In this document: piece by piece, positions 18,380-27,290 of the stretch
Layout: the number at the start of each line of letters is the position of its first letter
Numbering within the stretch: the first letter of the stretch is position 1
Assembly (NCBI RefSeq): GCF_019583405.1
Contig: NZ_SZUU01000003.1
Location: 558,001-622,000 of the forward strand
Source: Bacteroides fragilis
GTDB lineage: Bacteria > Bacteroidota > Bacteroidia > Bacteroidales > Bacteroidaceae
DNA length: 64,000 nt
Direction of reading: 5' to 3'
The notes under the pieces: model-generated
The model's database searches: none
The model's input: only the letters and a program-made list of their open reading frames with translations
Told to the model about the DNA's origin: nothing
Program-made: the position numbers and the translations under genes

Positions 18380-19417
18380 ATGTTTCCTTATTTTCTTATA
18401 TATTTTTTCTTACTGGTCTTTTGCTCTTTAGGAAGTGTTACTAAAAATCGCTTTTTTCTAATTTGTGTATTTATTCTTTTTTCCATTTTCTCTGGGTTTA
18501 GGTATTATGTAGGAGTCGATTATATTAATTATGTGAAAATATATAATCTTGAAGAGGGGTATGGAAGTCGAGAATTAGGATTTAACTTGATTCTAGATTT
18601 TTTGCGATATATCGGGGCTAGCTATCAATTCATGTTTTTTATAATGGCTGTTGTCATGCAAATACTGGTATATAATGTTATTAAACGATATAATTACAGT
18701 GTTTGGATTTCAGTTTTTATTTATTATTGTATTTCTCCGTTTTATATTGCAACCTTTAATGGGATGAGGCAATACTTAGCAATCGCTGTTTTTATTGTTT
18801 CATTAAAGTATATTGAACAAAAAAAAATATTTAAGTATATCGTTTCTCTTTTGTTGGGAGGATTCTTCTTTCATGAATCGATTTTAGTTTTTATTCCTTT
18901 ATATTATATATTAAATAAGACTATATCTATAAAAGGCAAATTACTTGCGTTTTTGTTGACTATTGCGGGTAGCTTGGCTATAGATAAACTTATTTCCTAT
19001 ACTCCATATATTGTGTATTTGACAAGAGATCGAGAAACTCATATAAGCTCATTCACTTATATTTTTGCGGGCATTTCAATCTTATTTATCATCTTTTGGA
19101 ATAAGCTTAATTCTTTTAAAAGTAAGCTTATAATGGAGAATATGAATCTTTTTTGTTTTTTGTCATTATTAGTAGTGTTACTTCAATCTAATGGAGTGCT
19201 TATTCAAATGACTCTCCGAATGAATAGTTATTTCTTCTTTGTGTATATCATATTGGTTCCAGCCGTTATATCATCTATAAAGAATGTCCATATGCGTATT
19301 GGTATGTATTTCAGCCTTCATTTAGTGCTGTTATTATACCTTGTCCGTACCATTTGTTTTAATGGACATTTGTATGATTTGGTTCCTTATTCTATGAATT
19401 TCAACTTATTTAAATAA
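18380..19417 (+). CDS. EpsG-family polysaccharide polymerase (Wzy)
   Basis: A 345-residue polytopic membrane protein. Marks of the EpsG group are GFRYYVGVDYINYVKIY near residue 37, NGMRQYLAIAVFIVSLKYI, and GGFFFHESILVFIPLYYIL with a conserved-looking His-Glu. It probably joins repeat units in the periplasm. It starts seven bases after the flippase gene. Confidence 0.83.
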   Translation: MFPYFLIYFFLLVFCSLGSVTKNRFFLICVFILFSIFSGFRYYVGVDYINYVKIYNLEEGYGSRELGFNLILDFLRYIGASYQFMFFIMAVVMQILVYNVIKRYNYSVWISVFIYYCISPFYIATFNGMRQYLAIAVFIVSLKYIEQKKIFKYIVSLLLGGFFFHESILVFIPLYYILNKTISIKGKLLAFLLTIAGSLAIDKLISYTPYIVYLTRDRETHISSFTYIFAGISILFIIFWNKLNSFKSKLIMENMNLFCFLSLLVVLLQSNGVLIQMTLRMNSYFFFVYIILVPAVISSIKNVHMRIGMYFSLHLVLLLYLVRTICFNGHLYDLVPYSMNFNLFK

Positions 19418-19427
19418 ATATCATATT

Positions 19428-20684
19428 ATGAAGATTGCTGTTATTGGCCTTGGATATGTAGGTCTGCCTTTGGCTCGCTTATTTTCAACAAAATATCAAA
19501 CAATAGGTTTTGATATGAATCAGAAACGAGTAGAATCTTTAATGGGGGGGCATGATACTACTTTAGAAGTTGCTGATGTTTTGTTACAATCAGCTTTAGA
19601 TAGTGGTTTTAAATGCACTTCTAACTTGGAAGATATACGTGATTGTAATTTTTATGTAATAGCTGTACCAACACCGGTCGATAGAAATAATCGCCCTGAT
19701 TTAACACCGTTGATATCAGCTAGTGAAACTGTGGGAAAAGTAATTTCAAAGGGCGACATAGTTGTTTATGAATCGACTGTGTATCCGGGGGTTACTGAAG
19801 AAGAATGTTTACCTGTTGTAGAACGTGTATCTGGATTAAAATTTAATCTCGATTTTTTTGCTGGCTATTCACCAGAAAGAATAAATCCAGGTGACAAAGA
19901 ACATACTGTTGAAAAAATAAAGAAGGTGACATCCGGATCTACTCCAGAAATTGCTGACATAGTAGATAAAGTATATAATTCTGTTTTGATAAATGGAACA
20001 CACAAAGCTCCTTCTATCAGAGTTGCTGAAGCATCTAAAATCATAGAGAACTCTCAACGTGATGTTAATATTGCATTTATGAATGAATTAGCGAAAATAT
20101 TTAATGCAATGGATATTGATACCAATGATGTGATTGAGGCTGCTTCGTCAAAATGGAATTTTATAAAATTGAGACCAGGATTAGTTGGTGGACATTGTAT
20201 TAGCGTTGATCCATATTATTTGATACAAAAAGCGCAAGTGTATGGGGTTTTACCAAGAATAATGTCTTCAGCCCGGCGATTAAATGATGGTATGGGCGAT
20301 TATGTTGCTAATCAAGTAATCAAGTTGATGAATAAAAAGGGAGTATTGGTGAAAGATTCTAATATATTACTACTTGGTATTACTTTCAAAGAGAATTGCC
20401 CTGATATACGCAACACAAAAGTTGTTGATATATATTCAACTTTGTTAGAGTATACTAAGAATATTTCCGTTTATGATCCTTGGGCAAATGCAGAAAAAGT
20501 GTATGAAGAGTATGGTATTCGTATGATTGATAATGTTAATGAAAAAAAATACGATGCTATAATATTGGCGGTTGGACATAATGAGTTTAAAACAATTGAT
20601 ATAAAAGCACTTGGCAATGATATTTCTGTTGTTTTTGATGTCAAATGCTTCTTAGACAGAGCAATTGTTGATGGACGGCTGTAA
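19428..20684 (+). CDS. nucleotide-sugar 6-dehydrogenase (WbpO/TviB-like)
   Basis: A 418-residue enzyme of the UDP-glucose/GDP-mannose dehydrogenase family. NAD-binding motif GLGYVGLPLA at 7-16, STVYPG at 116-121, catalytic Cys257 in GGHCISVDPYY, and a C-terminal Rossmann domain (LLLGITFKENCPDIRNTKV). The sequence resembles dehydrogenases that make UDP-N-acetyl-hexosaminuronic acids more than UDP-glucose dehydrogenase. It should supply an acidic sugar for the repeat unit. It is the third enzyme family after flippase and polymerase in the A+T-rich core. Confidence 0.87.
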   Translation: MKIAVIGLGYVGLPLARLFSTKYQTIGFDMNQKRVESLMGGHDTTLEVADVLLQSALDSGFKCTSNLEDIRDCNFYVIAVPTPVDRNNRPDLTPLISASETVGKVISKGDIVVYESTVYPGVTEEECLPVVERVSGLKFNLDFFAGYSPERINPGDKEHTVEKIKKVTSGSTPEIADIVDKVYNSVLINGTHKAPSIRVAEASKIIENSQRDVNIAFMNELAKIFNAMDIDTNDVIEAASSKWNFIKLRPGLVGGHCISVDPYYLIQKAQVYGVLPRIMSSARRLNDGMGDYVANQVIKLMNKKGVLVKDSNILLLGITFKENCPDIRNTKVVDIYSTLLEYTKNISVYDPWANAEKVYEEYGIRMIDNVNEKKYDAIILAVGHNEFKTIDIKALGNDISVVFDVKCFLDRAIVDGRL

Positions 20685-20691
20685 GATTAAT

Positions 20692-21663
20692 ATGATTTCT
20701 GGATTAGTTAGTGTCATTATTCCAACTTATAAACGTCCCAATATGTTGGGACGAGCTATAGACAGTGTACTCGGTCAAAGCTATACTAATATAGAGGTGG
20801 TGGTTGTAGATGACAATTCTGATGGTGATAAATATCGATTGGAAACAATCCAATATATGGAAAGGTATGCTAACGATTATAGAGTTAAATATATAAAACA
20901 TAAAACAAATCAGAATGGCTCTGCCGCTCGTAATACAGGTATTCAAAATTCTGTAGGAGAGTATATTGCTTTTCTTGATGATGATGATTATTTCTTAAAA
21001 GATCGAATAAAGGAAGCCATACATTTTCTACAAAATTCAAGTGCGGATTGTGGTGGTACTTGTTGTAATTACGTAAAGAAATATAAAAATAAGATATATA
21101 AAGTAAGTCGAAACGTGGGCTGCTTTAATTCATGTTATGAGTTGTTGTCAGCACAAATTGATTATGCTGCTGGTTCTACTTTAATAATTAAAAGGGAGAT
21201 ATTAAATAAGGTGGGGTTGTTTGATATTTCTTTTAAGCGGCATCAGGATTGGGAGTTTTTGATTCGTCTATTTAGATTCTATCAAATAGAAATTCTTCCT
21301 TATGTAGATGTAGTAATTTGTGCTGATGGAATAAGAAATACACCTCGTACTGATGTTTTGTTGGAGGTGAAGAGGAAGTTGTTACAAACGTTTGCCACTG
21401 ATATCGAAATATTGGGGACTCAAGAGCAGGCTGATATTTATCAGGCACAATGGAAAGAAATTATATATAATTATTTAAAAGAGAAAAAATATAGTACAGC
21501 TATCGCTTTTGCTCAAAAGAATATTTCAAAGACTTCTTTTAGGAAGAGGGATATACTTAATGCTATATTGTCTTGTATCGTTGGTATCATTCCATCTTTT
21601 ATGATTGTAGTGTATTCAATTTATGATCTTAAGTTTAACAGATTTAAAAAAGATATTATATAA
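20692..21663 (+). CDS. family 2 glycosyltransferase
   Basis: A GT-A enzyme of about 323 residues from this start. VSVIIPTYKRPNMLGRAIDSVLGQSY at the N-terminus, then VVDDNSDG and FLDDDDYFLKDRI (DxD metal site) are typical. The frame is open from 20665, which would overlap the dehydrogenase by 20 bases; the ATG at 20692 sits closer to the conserved beta strand and avoids the overlap. A hydrophobic C-terminus could anchor it at the membrane. Donor unknown. Confidence 0.8.
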   Translation: MISGLVSVIIPTYKRPNMLGRAIDSVLGQSYTNIEVVVVDDNSDGDKYRLETIQYMERYANDYRVKYIKHKTNQNGSAARNTGIQNSVGEYIAFLDDDDYFLKDRIKEAIHFLQNSSADCGGTCCNYVKKYKNKIYKVSRNVGCFNSCYELLSAQIDYAAGSTLIIKREILNKVGLFDISFKRHQDWEFLIRLFRFYQIEILPYVDVVICADGIRNTPRTDVLLEVKRKLLQTFATDIEILGTQEQADIYQAQWKEIIYNYLKEKKYSTAIAFAQKNISKTSFRKRDILNAILSCIVGIIPSFMIVVYSIYDLKFNRFKKDII

Positions 21664-21671
21664 TTATATTC

Positions 21672-22478
21672 ATGTTATATGTTATCATGTCTTTGTATGC
21701 GAAAGACACTTTATTGAAAGTTCAAGAAGCGATAGAAAGTTTGCTTAATCAGACATATACTTCTTTTTATTTATATATTATTTGTGATGGTCCTATAGAA
21801 AATGGTGTAGCTTCCTATGTAACTAATTTGTTAACAGAACAAATCTGTATAAATACGAGACAAAAGAATCTGGGGTTGGCTTATTCATTAAATGAGTTGT
21901 TAGATGTTGTCTTGAAAAAGGAGGATTGTACTTATATTGCTCGTATGGATGCTGATGATATTTCCATGCCGGAACGTTTTGCAAAGCAGATCGCATTTAT
22001 GGACTCACATCCAGATGTTGATTGTCTTGGTACTTGGGCAATAGAAATTGATAATGAGGGAAAAGAATACTTCCGAAAAAAAATGCCGATAACCCATGAG
22101 GAATGTTTGGAACTATTTAAGAAGCGGGATTGTATGATTCATCCTACTGTGATGTTTCGGCGTTCATATTTTGAGAAAGCTGGTTTATATCCGGAAGACA
22201 CCTACTTTGGAGAAGATACTATGATGTGGGCTAAGGGTTTTAAAAGTGGATGTAAATTTGACAATGTACCCGAATACTTATTCAAATTTAGATTAGATTT
22301 AAACTTTTTTGAAAGAAGGCGGGGGTGGAAACATGCCAAATCTATTTATACCTTACGTCGTCGCGTCAATAGAATGTTGGGGTTTGGATGGAAAGAAGAC
22401 TGTTATGCTTTGTTGTATGCTATGGCTAAATTAATGCCTAAATCAGTTCTTGATATAATCTACAAAACAGTTCGTTAA
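21672..22478 (+). CDS. family 2 glycosyltransferase
   Basis: A 268-residue GT-A enzyme. VIMSLYAKDTLLKVQEAIESLLNQTY, then YIARMDADDISMPERF with the DxD motif, then HPTVMFRRSYFEKAGLYPE and GEDTMMWAKG are typical of amylovoran/WcaA-like GT2 enzymes. It begins nine bases after the preceding GT2 gene. It likely transfers one sugar of the repeat unit; the donor is not evident. Confidence 0.85.
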   Translation: MLYVIMSLYAKDTLLKVQEAIESLLNQTYTSFYLYIICDGPIENGVASYVTNLLTEQICINTRQKNLGLAYSLNELLDVVLKKEDCTYIARMDADDISMPERFAKQIAFMDSHPDVDCLGTWAIEIDNEGKEYFRKKMPITHEECLELFKKRDCMIHPTVMFRRSYFEKAGLYPEDTYFGEDTMMWAKGFKSGCKFDNVPEYLFKFRLDLNFFERRRGWKHAKSIYTLRRRVNRMLGFGWKEDCYALLYAMAKLMPKSVLDIIYKTVR

Positions 22479-22507
22479 TTTTACTTTTCTTATAAAATAT
22501 ATAACTC

Positions 22508-23731
22508 ATGAAAATACCATTTTCACCACCTTATATTGACGAGGCGGTCATCAACGAAGTCGTTGATTCGTTACGTTCCGGTTGGATCACATCCGGTCCG
22601 AAAGTGAAGGCTTTGGAGGAAGAAATAAAATCTTTCTCGGGAGCAAAGGAAGTACTTTGTGTCAATTCCTGGACATCAGGAGCTATTATGATGTTGCGTT
22701 GGCTGGGAGTGAAGGAGGGAGATGAAGTAATTGTTCCTGCTTATACTTATAGCGCAACGGCATTGGCCGTGCTTCATGCCGGGGCTAAACCGGTGATGGT
22801 GGATTCCGGAATGGATTTTAATATCTCGGTAGAGGCTGTTCGTAAAGCTATTACTGCTAAAACAAAGGCAATTATCCCAGTAGACATTGCCGGTTTTCCT
22901 TGCGATTATGAAAAGATCATGGCACTGGTACAGGAATCTGAAATGATAAAATTGTTCCGTGCGGAATCTCCCGTGCAAGAAAAATTAGGACGTATCTTGG
23001 TGATGAATGATGCTGCACATTCTTTGGGGGCACGTTACAGTAACCGGCAGCGTACCGGTTGCGAAACTGACGTGGCTATCTTTTCACTCCATGCCGTGAA
23101 GAACGTGACTACTGCCGAAGGCGGAGCCATTTGTTTGAACTTGCCCAAGCCGTTCGATAATGCAGAACTGTATAAAGAACTCCGGATGATGAGCCTGAAC
23201 TGCCAGACTAAGGATGCTTTTTCGAAATCTAAAGCCGGAGGATGGCGTTATGATATTGTCGGTTTCGGAATGAAAATCAATATGGCCGATGTGAATGCTG
23301 CCATCGGACTGGCGCAAATACGGGAATATCCGGAGTTGCTGAAGGAGCGAAAAAGGGTGTTCAATACTTACAATGATGCTTTTTCGACTTGTGACTGGGC
23401 CATCGTTCCGCCTTCTGTAGATGGAGAAAAGGAAAGCTCTTATCATATTTATGCTTTGCGTGTGAAAGACTTTACAGAAGAGCAACGTGACCGGATGATT
23501 GACGAGATCGCTAAACGTGAAGTGGCTGTGAATGTACATTTTATACCGATGCCGATGTTGTCGTTCTTCAAATCGATGGGATATGATATGAATGATTATC
23601 CACAGGCTTATCAGAATTTTAAGGGTGAGATATCATTGCCGATATATCCTCAACTGGATAGTGAAAAATTGAATTTCATTATTGATACTGTAAAGGCGGC
23701 CTATACGACCGTAATCGCAGAACACAGATAG
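22508..23731 (+). CDS. WcfR-like sugar aminotransferase
   Basis: A 407-residue DegT/DnrJ/EryC1 aminotransferase with PLP lysine Lys198 in SLHAVKNVTTAEGG and NDAAHSLGA at 168-176. It is paired with the sugar-phosphate transferase that follows. WcfR and WcfS at the end of the B. fragilis PSA locus have the same order and near-identical lengths; WcfR makes UDP-2-acetamido-4-amino-2,4,6-trideoxygalactose, which WcfS loads on the lipid carrier. The same role is likely here. Base composition returns to the genome norm at this gene, unlike the A+T-rich genes before it. Confidence 0.85.
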   Translation: MKIPFSPPYIDEAVINEVVDSLRSGWITSGPKVKALEEEIKSFSGAKEVLCVNSWTSGAIMMLRWLGVKEGDEVIVPAYTYSATALAVLHAGAKPVMVDSGMDFNISVEAVRKAITAKTKAIIPVDIAGFPCDYEKIMALVQESEMIKLFRAESPVQEKLGRILVMNDAAHSLGARYSNRQRTGCETDVAIFSLHAVKNVTTAEGGAICLNLPKPFDNAELYKELRMMSLNCQTKDAFSKSKAGGWRYDIVGFGMKINMADVNAAIGLAQIREYPELLKERKRVFNTYNDAFSTCDWAIVPPSVDGEKESSYHIYALRVKDFTEEQRDRMIDEIAKREVAVNVHFIPMPMLSFFKSMGYDMNDYPQAYQNFKGEISLPIYPQLDSEKLNFIIDTVKAAYTTVIAEHR

Positions 23732-23762
23732 TATATTTACAAACACTAAACAGATAAGCTTC

Positions 23763-24350
23763 TTGATTCGTTTTTTTGATATTGTTTTTTCCCTTTTGGG
23801 AATTCTTCTGCTTTCTCCCGTTTTTCTCTTTCTTTATATAGCCATCTGCCTTGAAAGTAAAGGAGGCGGTTTCTATAAACAACTTCGTGTGGGACAATAC
23901 GGGCGGGACTTTTATGTCTATAAATTCCGTTCAATGCGTGTGGGGGCTGATAAGAAGGGACTGATAACGGTGGGGGGGAGAGATCCCAGAATAACCCGTA
24001 CCGGGTATTTTATCCGGAAGTATAAATTAGATGAATTACCCCAGTTGTTCAATGTACTGAAAGGTGATATGAGTCTGGTGGGACCACGGCCTGAGGTTCG
24101 TAAGTATGTGGATTTGTATACTGATGACCAGAAAAAGGTATTGAGCGTACGTCCGGGAATTACGGATTATGCTTCTATTGAATATGTGGATGAAAATACG
24201 ATTCTTGGAAAGGCTTCGGATCCCGACAAGGCATATATAGAACAGATTATGCCCGATAAAATACGGTATAATATGAAATATATATGTAATCGTTCGGTGA
24301 AGGAATATTTTAAAATTATATTTCTGACATTTTGGAGCATCATTCGTTAG
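23763..24350 (+). CDS. WcfS-like initiating sugar-phosphate transferase
   Basis: A 195-residue membrane enzyme of the bacterial sugar transferase (PglC) family. It has one N-terminal hydrophobic hairpin (FDIVFSLLGILLLSPVFLFLYIAI), then YKFRSMR, TRTGYFIRKYKLDELPQLFNVLKGDMSLVGPRPE with the catalytic Asp-Glu, and VRPGITDYASIEY. It should start the repeat unit by moving a sugar phosphate onto undecaprenyl phosphate. No ATG fits the conserved start; a TTG at 23763 gives MIRFFDIVFS. Confidence 0.88.
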   Translation: MIRFFDIVFSLLGILLLSPVFLFLYIAICLESKGGGFYKQLRVGQYGRDFYVYKFRSMRVGADKKGLITVGGRDPRITRTGYFIRKYKLDELPQLFNVLKGDMSLVGPRPEVRKYVDLYTDDQKKVLSVRPGITDYASIEYVDENTILGKASDPDKAYIEQIMPDKIRYNMKYICNRSVKEYFKIIFLTFWSIIR

Positions 24351-24460
24351 ATACGTTTTTAAAGAAAGTGGGGAAAATTCTTCTTTTTGTTTTTGTACCT
24401 TATTACGTGAGAAAGAAGAAGGAGGAGTAGCTCGGGAGTAAGTTCCGGAAAGAAATTAAT

Positions 24461-24510
24461 TCAATAAAAGAGAAAGGATCAGCAATTGCTGATCCTTTCT
24501 CTTTTATTGA
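24461..24510. terminator. perfect palindrome, probable bidirectional terminator
   Basis: Two 25-base arms (24461-24485 and 24486-24510) are exact reverse complements with no spacer. The outer part is A/T-rich (TAAAAGAG.. and ..CTCTTTTATT), giving a T-rich 3' end in both directions. It lies between the end of the capsule operon and the 3' end of the convergent tRNA gene. Confidence 0.8.
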
Positions 24511-24583
24511 GCCTCTTGTCGGATTCGAACCAACGACCCCGAGATTACAAATCACGTGCTCTGGCCAACTGAGCTAAAGAGGC
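24510..24583 (-). tRNA. tRNA-Thr (anticodon TGT)
   Basis: On the minus strand the acceptor arms GCCTCTT and AAGAGGC pair fully, the D arm reads AGCTCAGTTGG, the anticodon loop is TTTGTAA with anticodon TGT, and the T arm has GGTTCGAATCC. CCA is not encoded. The anticodon stem has one T-T mismatch. The gene converges with the capsule operon. Confidence 0.93.
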
Positions 24584-24668
24584 ATCATTTCTGTTTTGCG
24601 GGTGCAAAGGTAGGAAAAACTTTTAAACTTGCAAATACTTTGGCAAAAAATGCTTCATAAAAATAGTG

Positions 24669-24699
24669 TTTGATAAATCGGATTCTTTGTTTACTTTTG
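24669..24699 (+). promoter_or_regulatory. Bacteroides-type promoter of the thioredoxin-like gene
   Basis: TTTG at 24669-24672, a 19-base spacer and TACTTTTG at 24692-24699, with the start codon 24 bases further on. Confidence 0.8.
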
Positions 24700-24723
24700 C
24701 AAATCAATTAATTATAGAAAAGT

Positions 24724-25320
24724 ATGAAGAAGAACTTTTTTTATGTATGTGGTCTGTCATTGCTTCTTTGGGGTATGGCAGCATGTTCCGGACAGGGAAA
24801 AGCGGATAAAGCAACCGTTGTTGCGGATAGTGTAGTGGTGAAAACGGATAGTGTTGCGGCAGACAGCACAGGATATATTGTGAGAGTAGGAGAGATGGCC
24901 CCCGATTTTACTATTACTCTGACAGACGGAAAGCAGATAGAGCTTTCTGCACTTCGTGGCAAAGTGGTGATGTTGCAATTCACGGCCAGTTGGTGCGGAG
25001 TATGTCGTAAAGAGATGCCTTTTATAGAGAAAGATATCTGGCTGAAACATCAAAGCAATCCGGAGTTTGCCTTGATCGGTATTGATCGTGACGAACCTCT
25101 TGACAAAGTGATTGCATTTGGTAAGTCGGTAGGGGTGACTTACCCGTTGGGATTGGATCCGGGAGCGGATATATTTGCAAAATATGCATTGCGTGAATCG
25201 GGTATCACCCGCAATGTACTGATAGACCGGGAAGGCAAGATTGTGAAGCTGACTCGTTTGTATAACGAAGAGGAATTTACTTCACTGGTAAATCAAATTG
25301 ATGAAATGCTGAAGAAATAA
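24724..25320 (+). CDS. TlpA/ResA-like thioredoxin lipoprotein
   Basis: A 198-residue lipoprotein: signal sequence with lipobox MAAC (Cys21), a Ser/Asp/Val-rich linker to about residue 50, then a thioredoxin-fold domain of the AhpC/TSA-Redoxin type. The redox pair is Cys91 and Cys94 in WCGVC. PDFTITLTDGKQIELSALRGKVVMLQF is the usual entry to the domain. It should act as a thiol-disulphide oxidoreductase in the periplasm. It has its own promoter. Confidence 0.88.
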   Translation: MKKNFFYVCGLSLLLWGMAACSGQGKADKATVVADSVVVKTDSVAADSTGYIVRVGEMAPDFTITLTDGKQIELSALRGKVVMLQFTASWCGVCRKEMPFIEKDIWLKHQSNPEFALIGIDRDEPLDKVIAFGKSVGVTYPLGLDPGADIFAKYALRESGITRNVLIDREGKIVKLTRLYNEEEFTSLVNQIDEMLKK

Positions 25321-25380
25321 GTTGAACAAGCAGGGGGGATTTTTTGTTTTTAACATGGAATCACCCCATCTTTTTATTTT

Positions 25381-27246
25381 ATGGCTATAACGATTATTAT
25401 TCTCGTACTGTCGGCTGCCTTTTTCATGAGTGGAAAGGTACGTTCTGACTTAGTGGCATTGTGTGCGCTGGTATTATTAATACTTTTCGATATCCTTACT
25501 CCGGAGGAAGCGCTTTCGGGCTTTTCCAATTCTGTTGTTATCATGATGATCGTTCTGTTTGTGGTGGGCGGAGCTATTTTCCAAACGGGGCTGGCAAAGA
25601 TGATCAGTAGTCGTATCCTGAAGTTTGCGGGAACAAGCGAGTTGAAACTCTTTGTACTGATCATATTGGTGACAGCGGCTATTGGTGCTTTTGTCAGTAA
25701 TACGGGAACGGTGGCGTTGATGCTGCCTATTGTGGTCAGCATGGCCATGAGTGCCAATATCAATGTAAGCCGTCTGCTGATGCCTCTTGCTTTTGCCAGC
25801 AGTATGGGTGGTATGATGACGTTGATTGGTACTCCGCCTAACCTTGTGATACAGAATGCCTTGATTGAAGCCGGATATGAACGGCTCTCTTTCTTTACCT
25901 TCACTCCCGTGGGACTGGTATGTGTTACTGTCGGTCTGATTGTGCTGATCCCGCTGAGCAAGATATTCCTGACGAAGAAAACAGATAAAGAAACGCGGGG
26001 AAAGCATAAGAATAAGTCGCTTCAGGAATTGGCGGGGGAATATCAGTTATCGCAGAACCTATATAGGGTGGAGGTCGAAGAATCTTCAGGAATTGTCGGT
26101 AAAACAATACAGGAGTTAGGGATTCCGCAGAGGTATCATGTGACAATTCTGGAAGTGCGTCGCCGATCGGTTTCATCCCGACACTTTTTTAAGACAAAAA
26201 AGCAGGAGATGGCAGAAGCGGGAACCCTGATTGAAGCAGAAGATATTCTTTATGTATTAGGGGAGTTTGAGAATGTGAAACGTTTTGTCGGTGAGAACCA
26301 TCTGGCTTTATTGGATACACATAAGACGGAAGGTAATTTGCATAATACGGATGAAGGTTTCGATTTTCAGGAGATAGGCATTGCCGAAATCTTGTTGCTG
26401 CCTACTGCCAATTTGATAAACAAACCGGTAAAAGCTTCCGGATTCAGGGAGAATTACAGCATTAATATATTGGGAATTCAGCGCAAGCGTGACTACTTGT
26501 TGAAGAACCTGAAGGATGAAAAAATGCATTCGGGAGATGTCTTGCTGGTACAGGGAAGTTGGGCAAACATTGCCAGGCTTGGTGAAGACCAGTCGCAATG
26601 GGTCGTTCTGGGGCAACCATTGGCTGAAGCAGCTAAAGTGACCTTGAACCATAAAGCACCGGTAGCGGCACTGATCATGTTGGGGATGATTGTAACCATG
26701 ATGTTCGACTTTATTCCGGTGGCCCCTGTGACGGCAGTAATTGTCGCGGCTCTGCTGATGGTGCTGACCGGATGTTTCCGCAATGTGGAAGAAGCTTATA
26801 AAACAATTAACTGGGAGAGTATTGTATTGATAGCGGGAATGTTGCCCATGTCATTGGCATTGGAGAAAACCGGGGCCTCGGAAGTGGTGTCGCAATCATT
26901 GGTGAACGGTCTGGGTACTTACGGGCCTTTTGCTTTGTTGGCAGGCATCTATTTCACTACTTCGCTGATGACGATGTTTATCAGCAATACGGCTACTGCG
27001 GTGCTGCTTGCTCCTATTGCGCTTCACTCTGCCGTACAGTTGGGACTGAGTCCCTATCCGTTTTTGTTTGCCGTGACGGTGGCGGCGAGTATGTGTTTTG
27101 CTTCACCTTTCTCCACGCCGCCTAATGCACTGGTGATGCCGGCAGGACGCTATACATTTATGGATTATGTAAAAGTTGGTCTTCCGTTGCAGATCATTAT
27201 GGGCGTGGTGATGGTGTTCGTGTTGCCGTTATTGTTTCCGTTTTAG
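25381..27246 (+). CDS. SLC13-type anion/sodium symporter with TrkA-C domains
   Basis: A 621-residue membrane protein. Hydrophobic blocks fill residues 1-200 and 420-621. In between lie two TrkA-C-like regulatory domains (about 215-305 and 320-405). Two repeats of the family's signature are seen: NTGTVALMLPIVVSMA..PLAFASSMGGMMTLIGTPPNLVI and NTATAVLLAPIALHSA..AASMCFASPFSTPPNALVM. These form the substrate and sodium sites in DASS transporters. Substrate (sulphate, dicarboxylate or other) is not clear. Sixty bases separate it from the upstream gene and it may be read through. Confidence 0.87.
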   Translation: MAITIIILVLSAAFFMSGKVRSDLVALCALVLLILFDILTPEEALSGFSNSVVIMMIVLFVVGGAIFQTGLAKMISSRILKFAGTSELKLFVLIILVTAAIGAFVSNTGTVALMLPIVVSMAMSANINVSRLLMPLAFASSMGGMMTLIGTPPNLVIQNALIEAGYERLSFFTFTPVGLVCVTVGLIVLIPLSKIFLTKKTDKETRGKHKNKSLQELAGEYQLSQNLYRVEVEESSGIVGKTIQELGIPQRYHVTILEVRRRSVSSRHFFKTKKQEMAEAGTLIEAEDILYVLGEFENVKRFVGENHLALLDTHKTEGNLHNTDEGFDFQEIGIAEILLLPTANLINKPVKASGFRENYSINILGIQRKRDYLLKNLKDEKMHSGDVLLVQGSWANIARLGEDQSQWVVLGQPLAEAAKVTLNHKAPVAALIMLGMIVTMMFDFIPVAPVTAVIVAALLMVLTGCFRNVEEAYKTINWESIVLIAGMLPMSLALEKTGASEVVSQSLVNGLGTYGPFALLAGIYFTTSLMTMFISNTATAVLLAPIALHSAVQLGLSPYPFLFAVTVAASMCFASPFSTPPNALVMPAGRYTFMDYVKVGLPLQIIMGVVMVFVLPLLFPF

Positions 27247-27290
27247 TCTTTTAGGAGGACCGGTTATCGGGAGTTTTCATGCCTGCCCGG

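Larger units (their letters stand above)
24351..24723. other. intergenic region closing the capsule locus
   Basis: This stretch holds a 50-base perfect palindrome (24461-24510), a minus-strand tRNA-Thr (24510-24583) and the promoter of the following lipoprotein (24669-24699). Bases 24351-24460 show no feature I can name. Confidence 0.8.

Noticed and set aside
24351..24460. Integrated element at tRNA-Thr
   Set aside because: No integrase gene and no repeat of the tRNA 3' end is seen on the other side of the locus within the window.
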